A stretch of 64,000 bases of DNA from Tannerella sp. oral taxon 808. GTDB lineage: Bacteria; Bacteroidota; Bacteroidia; Bacteroidales; Tannerellaceae. The notes beneath the pieces are model-generated. The model did no database searches. It was not told the DNA's origin and saw nothing but the letters and a program-made list of their open reading frames with translations. The DNA lies in contig MIQB01000002.1 in assembly GCA_002890585.1 (NCBI GenBank), positions 1-64,000 of the forward strand, given 5' to 3'. This document shows positions 58,978 through 64,000 of the stretch, one piece after another (the first letter of the stretch is position 1; every line of letters begins with the position of its first letter). Both the position numbers and the translations under genes were made by a program.

Positions 58978-59025
58978 CCGCCCCGCGAAGAATATCATTC
59001 GGACAAAAAGAGAAAGTCGAGAATT

Positions 59026-59958
59026 ATGCCACTGAACTTACAGAAGAATCTGCCGGCCGTAGAGCTACTCAAGAAGGAGCACATCTTCGTGATGGACTCG
59101 CTGCGAGCCACCGCGCAAGACATCCGACCGATACGCGTCGTCGTGCTCAATCTGATGCCGCTCAAGATCACCACTGAGACCGATCTGGTGCGCCTGCTTA
59201 GCAACACACCGCTACAGGTGGAGCTGGAGTTGATGAGGATCAAGGGGCACACGCCCAAGAACACTCCCGTGGAGCACATGAGGGAGTTCTACCGAGACTT
59301 CGACAGCATGCGCAACGAATGCTACGACGGCATGATCGTCACGGGGGCACCGGTGGAGCAGATGCCGTTTGAGGATGTGTGGTACTGGGAGGAGCTGATG
59401 GAGATCTTCGATTGGGGGCGTACGCATGTGACCTCTACCTTTTATATATGCTGGGCGGCACAGGCGGCGCTGTACCACTTCTTCGGTGTGCCAAAACGCG
59501 ACCTGCCGAGCAAGATGTTCGGCGTGTTCCGACACACCATGAACGATCCGTATCAACCGATCTTCCGCGGCTTCGACGACGAGTTTTATGTGCCGCACAG
59601 CCGACACACGGAGGTGAGACGCTGCGACATGATCGGCATCCCCGGGCTGACATTGCTATCGGAGAGCAGGGAGGCGGGGGTCTACATGGCGATGGCACGC
59701 GGGGGACGCGAATTCTTCATCACAGGGCATTCCGAATACGCGCCGAGCACGCTCGACGATGAGTACCGACGCGACCGCGCCAAAGGATTGCCCATTGCGC
59801 CGCCTGTGGGATACTACAAGGACAACGACCCGACGAAGCCGCCGCGGGTGAGGTGGCGAGGGCACGCCAACCTGCTCTTCTCCAACTGGCTCAACTATTA
59901 CGTCTATCAAGCGACGCCCTACAACATCGGCGACATCCGCTACTTGGGCGACCTCTGA
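59026..59958 (+). CDS. metA: Homoserine O-acyltransferase (MetA type)
   Basis: A 310-residue enzyme of the HTS family that acylates homoserine in methionine synthesis. Motifs visible: DIRPIRVVVLNLMPLKITTETDL, VTGAPVE, and FYICWAAQAAL with the nucleophile Cys; the Glu/His partners are in SEYAPSTLDDEY and FITGHSEY. Acyl donor (succinyl or acetyl) cannot be told from the sequence. The ATG at 59026 gives the canonical MPLNLQKNLPAV start; a longer frame to 58975 exists. A U32 gene follows after 11 bp. Confidence 0.95.
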   Translation: MPLNLQKNLPAVELLKKEHIFVMDSLRATAQDIRPIRVVVLNLMPLKITTETDLVRLLSNTPLQVELELMRIKGHTPKNTPVEHMREFYRDFDSMRNECYDGMIVTGAPVEQMPFEDVWYWEELMEIFDWGRTHVTSTFYICWAAQAALYHFFGVPKRDLPSKMFGVFRHTMNDPYQPIFRGFDDEFYVPHSRHTEVRRCDMIGIPGLTLLSESREAGVYMAMARGGREFFITGHSEYAPSTLDDEYRRDRAKGLPIAPPVGYYKDNDPTKPPRVRWRGHANLLFSNWLNYYVYQATPYNIGDIRYLGDL

Positions 59959-59969
59959 CCGGGATCGAG

Positions 59970-61787
59970 ATGAAGAAGCACATCGAGCTGCTGGCGCCGG
60001 CCAAGGATCTGGCGTGCGGCAGGGAGGCCGTACTCCACGGCGCTGATGCCGTCTATATCGGCGCACCCAAGTTTGGAGCACGTGCGGCGGCCGGTAACAC
60101 GATCGACGACATCCGCGCGCTCTGCGATTTCGCCCATATATATAATGTGTCGATCTACGTTGCCCTGAACACCATCCTGCGCGACGACGAGCTGAAGGAA
60201 GCTGAGCAAGTGATCGGCCAACTGTATGACGCGGGGGTGGATGCGCTCATCGTACAAGACATGAGCATCACGCGACTCGACATCCCGCCGATCGCGCTCC
60301 ACGCGAGTACGCAGATGGATAACTGTACGCCGGAGAAGGTGGCCTTCCTTGCCCGGGCGGGATTCGAGCAGGTGGTGCTGGCGCGTGAACTGACGCTCGA
60401 GGAGATCCGCCGCATTGCTGACCGCGTCACGGACGGGGTGGCGCTTGAGGCGTTTGTGCACGGTGCCCTGTGCGTGAGCTACAGCGGGCGGTGCTACCTC
60501 AGCGCGGCAATGACGGGACGCAGCGCCAATCGTGGGGCGTGCGCGCAGTGTTGCCGCCTGCCCTACACGATGGTCGACGCGGACGGGCGCATCATTGCTA
60601 AAGACAAGCATCTGCTTTCGCTTCGCGACATGAACCGGGTAAATGATTTGGAGGCGATGATCGCGGCTGGCGTCACGTCGTTCAAGATCGAGGGGAGGCT
60701 GAAGGATGTGGCCTATGTGAAGAATGTCACCGCATACTATCGGCAGCGGTTAGACGAGATCATGGCGCGCGACGCATCGCTCTGCCGATCGTCTGACGGG
60801 CGCTCCACATTCACCTTCGAGCCGCGGCCGGAGAAGAGCTTTAACCGCGGGTTCACTGATTACTTTCTGCACGGGCGCAGGGCGGACATCACCTCGTTTG
60901 ACACGCCTAAATCGATCGGCGAGCCGATAGGGCGGGCGCGCGTGAGTCGCGGCGGGCTGATCGTGGAGGGCAGGAAGCCGCTGCATAACGGCGACGGATT
61001 AGTCTTCTTTAATCCGAAAGGTGAGCTCGAGGGCTTCCGCGTGAATCGGGCAGAGGGGCAACGCATCGCCTCGGCGCGCATGCCTGCCATCAGGCCGGGG
61101 ACAATGCTCTATCGCAACGCGGACAGTGCCTTCGAGGCGCTCCTCTCGAAGCCTTCGGCCGAGCGACGCATCGCCGTGGAGCTGACGTGGAGGGAGCTCC
61201 CGAATGGCTTTGCGCTCCAGATAGCGGACGCGTCGGACTGCAGCGCAAGCATCACGCGCTGCTTCGCCACAGAGCCTGCCCTCAGGCCGCAGGAGGACAA
61301 CATCCGGGCGCAACTCTCGCGCCTCGGCACGACGCCTTTCGAGGCGGCGCAGGTCACCATAAACATGCCCGGGAATGCGTTCGTCCCCTCGTCGCTCCTT
61401 AGCGGGATGCGCCGCGAGGCCGTCGAGCGGCTGCTGTCCGAACGACGCGCCCGCCGCACGCGTCGCCAGCGTAAGCCAGCGGATCCGGCTGCTGTTTATC
61501 CCGCAGATCAACTCGATTACACGGCCAACATTTATAATGCCGAGGCGGAGGCGTTCTATCGCAGCCACGGGGTACGCCGCGTCGAGCGGGCGTATGAGGA
61601 GCGGCCACGCGCGGGCGCCGCGCTGATGTTCACGCGGCATTGCCTGCGTTACAGCATGGGTTGGTGCCCGGTGCATCAACGGGGGCGGTCGCCCTTCCGG
61701 GAGCCGTATTATTTATTGCACGAGGGGGTGCGCCTCAGGTTGGAGTTCGACTGCGCGCGGTGCGAGATGCGGGTGGTGGGGGAATAG
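59970..61787 (+). CDS. U32 family peptidase-like protein (RlhA/TrhP type)
   Basis: A 605-residue protein. The N-terminus (HIELLAPAKDLACGREAVLHGADAVYIG) and the signature GALCVSYSGRCYLSAAMTGRSANRGACAQCCR with conserved Cys residues define peptidase U32. Members of this type (RlhA, TrhP) hydroxylate rRNA or tRNA rather than cleave peptides, so an RNA-modification role is likely. It is encoded 11 bp after metA. The frame from 59853 is rejected because the canonical start is at 59970. Confidence 0.88.
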   Translation: MKKHIELLAPAKDLACGREAVLHGADAVYIGAPKFGARAAAGNTIDDIRALCDFAHIYNVSIYVALNTILRDDELKEAEQVIGQLYDAGVDALIVQDMSITRLDIPPIALHASTQMDNCTPEKVAFLARAGFEQVVLARELTLEEIRRIADRVTDGVALEAFVHGALCVSYSGRCYLSAAMTGRSANRGACAQCCRLPYTMVDADGRIIAKDKHLLSLRDMNRVNDLEAMIAAGVTSFKIEGRLKDVAYVKNVTAYYRQRLDEIMARDASLCRSSDGRSTFTFEPRPEKSFNRGFTDYFLHGRRADITSFDTPKSIGEPIGRARVSRGGLIVEGRKPLHNGDGLVFFNPKGELEGFRVNRAEGQRIASARMPAIRPGTMLYRNADSAFEALLSKPSAERRIAVELTWRELPNGFALQIADASDCSASITRCFATEPALRPQEDNIRAQLSRLGTTPFEAAQVTINMPGNAFVPSSLLSGMRREAVERLLSERRARRTRRQRKPADPAAVYPADQLDYTANIYNAEAEAFYRSHGVRRVERAYEERPRAGAALMFTRHCLRYSMGWCPVHQRGRSPFREPYYLLHEGVRLRLEFDCARCEMRVVGE

Positions 61788-61842
61788 ATAACGATTTGGC
61801 GCGGCGGCATAATCGCCCAGAAACGCCCCCCACGAAAGTTTG

Positions 61843-62030
61843 GACGAAATCGGAGGTCGGTTTAGCTCCCAACCATTGGTTTGGACGAAATCGGAGGTCG
61901 GTTTGGCTCCCAACCATTGGTTTAGCCCAAATCGGAGGTCGGTTTGGCTTCAAACCATTGGTTTGAACGAAATCGGAGGTCGGTTTGGCTTCAAACCATT
62001 GGTTTGAACGAAATCGGGAGCCTGTTTTGT
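61843..62030. repeat. Tandem array with 41-bp period (family A, second locus)
   Basis: AATCGGAGGTCGGTTT-type units at 61843, 61884, 61925, 61966 and 62007, all 41 bp apart, with AACCATTGGTTT palindromes. It matches the family at 40391-40690 in the same orientation. It lies between the U32 gene and the frameshifted histidine kinase gene, which read into it in a wrong frame. Confidence 0.95.
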
Positions 62031-62108
62031 CTCCAGCCGATGTGCGCGGCTCCGAACCGGGCACCGCGTTCCACAAACGATCATTGCCCCCCTCCGCATC
62101 CTTCATCT

Positions 62109-63270
62109 TTACGCACCACGCGCTGCGACCATCTCTATGCGGAAGGTGGTGCCGTGCCCGGGCTCCGAGGCGCGCACATAGATGCGCCCCCCCGGGCGAT
62201 GTCTCCACGATGCGGCGCACGAGCGAGAGGCCTAACCCCCAGCCGCGCGCTTTCGTCGTATAGCCGGGCGTGAAGACGGTCTTGAAGCGCGACTTGGGGA
62301 TCCCCTTCCCCGTATCCGTCACATCGATCCAGATGTATCGCTTGCGCCGCCCCGTGCGGATGGTGATCACGCCGCGCCCCTCCATCGCATCCACCGCGTT
62401 CTTAGTCAGGTTCTCGATCACCCACGAGAAGAGCGACTCGTTCATCTGCACATAGAGCGGCCCCGACGCGGGCTCATAGACGATCTGCACCTTGGCGGAG
62501 ACGCGCGTGCCCATGTAGTTGCATGAGTTTCGCACGGCCTCGTTCACGTCTAACTGCTTAAGCGCGGGCACGGAGCCGACCTTCGAGAAGCGATCGGCGA
62601 TCACCTCGAGCCGCTTCACATCCTTCTCCATCTCGTTGAGGTACGTCGCGTTTACATCCTTCGTCTTGAGGTACTCCACCCACGCGATGAGCGACGAGAT
62701 GGGCGTGCCGAGTTGGTGGGCCGTCTCCTTCGTCAGGCCGACCCAGACTTTGTTCTGCTCCGCGCGCTTGGTGCTGGCCAGCGCTAAGAAGGCGATCAGG
62801 ATGAAGACGAACACGACCGACAGCTGCACGTAGGGGTAGATCAGGAGGCGCTTGAGGAGTATCGAATCGTCGTAGTAGAGGTATTGCCGCGCGTTATCGC
62901 CGATCTCCACCACGATGGGCGTATGCTTGGCTCGGAACTCGCGCACCTTGCGCTGCAGGAAGCGGTTCTCGTCGCCCCCGGTGGGGATGCGGATGTTGCG
63001 GTGGCTGAGTATCTGCCCCTGATCGTCGCAAAGGATGACGGGGATCGATCGGTTGCCCTCGATGATGCGGAGTATCACCATCAGGTTTTGCTCCGTGTCT
63101 TCGGTGGTGAGGACGCGGTAAGCCTCCGTCCAGATCTCCATGCGCGTGCGCTCCTCCTCCGCCAGCTTTTTGATCAGCCGATCGGAGACGCCCAGCGATA
63201 TAATGGCGATGAGGATGGCTACGATGATGAAGACATACTTCAGATGCTGTCGCGATTCATACAGATTCAT
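62109..63270 (-). CDS. Sensor histidine kinase, frameshifted near the C-terminus
   Basis: A membrane histidine kinase of about 386 residues if read normally. Transmembrane segments lie at about 12-30 and 147-166. The H-box KETAHQLGTP has H185, the N-box is at N287/N291, the G1 motif is DTGKGIP (319-325), and G2 is GWGLGL (343-348). A run of seven C (62187-62193) shifts the frame after residue 361; removing one base restores a normal ending (RIYVRASEPGHGTTFRIEMV) with stop at 62109. As read, the frame runs into the array and ends at 61735. It could be an assembly error, a mutation or a slippage switch. The start at 63270 is chosen as the membrane segment follows it. No response regulator is adjacent. 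Confidence 0.82.
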
Positions 63271-63434
63271 GATGGGTGTGGGTTGTTGTCGTTTGGTAAA
63301 AAACACCTCTCTCAACGCATCCGGGGCGGGGAATATTGCGAGCCTCGGCTTCGCTTGGCTATAATGATCAGATAGGCGAAGGGCACCTCCGAATGATTCG
63401 GGGGTGCCCTTTGAATTTGGATGGAGGATGATCA

Positions 63435-63704
63435 TTAGAAGAGCTCCGAATGGCTCCCTAATCGAACGAGCTTAATCACGTCCTCTCTTTCATCGATCCA
63501 GATGAGCAGAAAGTCACTACCGATATGACACTCCATGTGGCCTCGATAGATCCCTGTCAATAAATGGGGATAATACTCTTTGGGAAGTCTGCCCGTCTCT
63601 CTCAATATGCCTAACACCACTTTCAAAGCAGATACCTTCCGAGGATTATTCAGGATCCGCTTCAAGTCCTTCTTAAACTGACCTGTTTGCCTCAGTTCTT
63701 TCAT
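63435..63704 (-). CDS. YafQ/RelE-family mRNA interferase toxin
   Basis: An 89-residue toxin. The C-terminal stretch GIYRGHMECHIGSDFLLIW and RLGSHSELF fits YafQ: H47, H60, D64, H85 and F89 line up with the E. coli catalytic residues, with F65 in place of the usual Trp. Such toxins cleave mRNA on the ribosome. Its start overlaps the stop of the upstream antitoxin gene by 4 bp. Confidence 0.88.
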   Translation of the reverse strand: MKELRQTGQFKKDLKRILNNPRKVSALKVVLGILRETGRLPKEYYPHLLTGIYRGHMECHIGSDFLLIWIDEREDVIKLVRLGSHSELF

Positions 63705-63946
63705 AAGGTCTTGATGTATTCATCGAAGTGATCTAAGTCGAGCTCCTCCAACTCCACACCACTCTCAGCCTCCCTCATCGCCGCGAGTGTGGTCTCGTTC
63801 GGTTGAAAATACATGTTGTCCATAAGGATGCTTTCTACAAGGTCATTCAAGCTCCGATGCTCTTTGCTCGCCTCGTTCTTCATCCTTTTCAGCAGATCGG
63901 TTCTTAACCGAAAAGAGGTCTGCTTCCTTTCTACAGTTGTTTCCAT
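63701..63946 (-). CDS. RelB/DinJ-type ribbon-helix-helix antitoxin
   Basis: An 81-residue protein. The N-terminal QTSFRLRTDLLKRMKNEASKEHRSLNDLVESILMD is a ribbon-helix-helix DNA-binding domain, and the acidic C-terminal part (ELEELDLDHFDEYIKTL) should bind the toxin. It is the first gene of the unit, with a TACTTTTG -7 box on the minus strand at 63977-63984, 30 bp upstream of the start. The -33 box would lie outside the window. Confidence 0.87.
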   Translation of the reverse strand: METTVERKQTSFRLRTDLLKRMKNEASKEHRSLNDLVESILMDNMYFQPNETTLAAMREAESGVELEELDLDHFDEYIKTL

Positions 63947-63976
63947 GACTATTTATCTCCTATCATCAATGTGACA

Positions 63977-63984
63977 CAAAAGTA
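63977..63984 (-). promoter_or_regulatory. Candidate -7 box of the DinJ/YafQ operon
   Basis: TACTTTTG on the minus strand. Its -33 partner would lie beyond the window end, so it cannot be checked. Confidence 0.5.
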
Positions 63985-64000
63985 TGCCCCTCGGGCAATC

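Noticed and set aside
58830..59177. A 115-residue frame upstream of metA
   Set aside because: It overlaps the metA start in another frame and shows no domain; metA is certain.

Overview
The window looks like chromosomal DNA from a GC-rich member of the Bacteroidales, most likely a Tannerella/Porphyromonas-type bacterium. This rests on several points: Bacteroidetes-type promoters (TTTG, 18-20 nt, then TAnnTTTG) before tig, argS, the tRNA pair and other genes; a type IX secretion (T9SS) plug protein and a protein with a T9SS sorting tail; a long SecA of about 1140 residues; and families typical of this phylum (DUF5618, DUF4105/Lnb, an OstA-like protein, EF-G2). Species assignment is inference; no search was possible.

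Layout. 1-612: a large inverted-repeat element cut by the window edge. 613-1142: Phd/YoeB toxin-antitoxin pair. 1158-16515, all minus strand: two glycosyltransferases and WecB (surface polysaccharide), an OstA/LptA-like protein and three SurA/parvulin-type proteins (outer-membrane biogenesis), then RecQ, ClpX, ClpP and trigger factor (protein folding and turnover). 17083-17328: a small RRM RNA-binding protein. 18100-23436: a compact three-gene cassette of a TerB-N-type protein, a BrxD-like (DUF2791) ATPase and a BrxHI/Lhr-like helicase, with features of a DNA-processing or anti-phage system. 23449-24209: a HEPN-like two-gene unit. 24321-31238: a glutaredoxin-like protein, the T9SS plug protein, DUF5618, a D-2-hydroxyacid dehydrogenase, DciA-like and RecF, a TPR protein, RibH, and tRNA-Tyr and tRNA-Gly. 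31411-40289: MarC, Lnb-like DUF4105 protein, PafA-like phosphatase, SecA, and an AbiE-like pair. 40886-49472: ArgS, a small membrane protein, MutL, HemW, EF-G2, DUF488. 49654-54335: a Tyr/Trp/Ser/Arg-rich secreted protein, an OmpP1/FadL-like porin and an ECF sigma factor. 54761-61787: an RsmF-like methyltransferase, Asd, the T9SS cargo, MetA and a U32 peptidase. 62109-63946: a frameshifted histidine kinase and a DinJ/YafQ-type toxin-antitoxin pair.

The most unusual feature is not a gene. Nine intergenic gaps hold tandem arrays whose units differ in sequence but keep a period of 40-42 bp (about four helical turns). The units contain short inverted repeats, often with a single-base centre. In two arrays the unit sequence switches completely while the period and phase stay the same. 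One array begins in phase with a strong intrinsic terminator, and one sequence family recurs at two loci about 21 kb apart. I found no such array inside a gene. They may be phased protein-binding sites, amplified terminators, or products of a replication or recombination process with a fixed step length.
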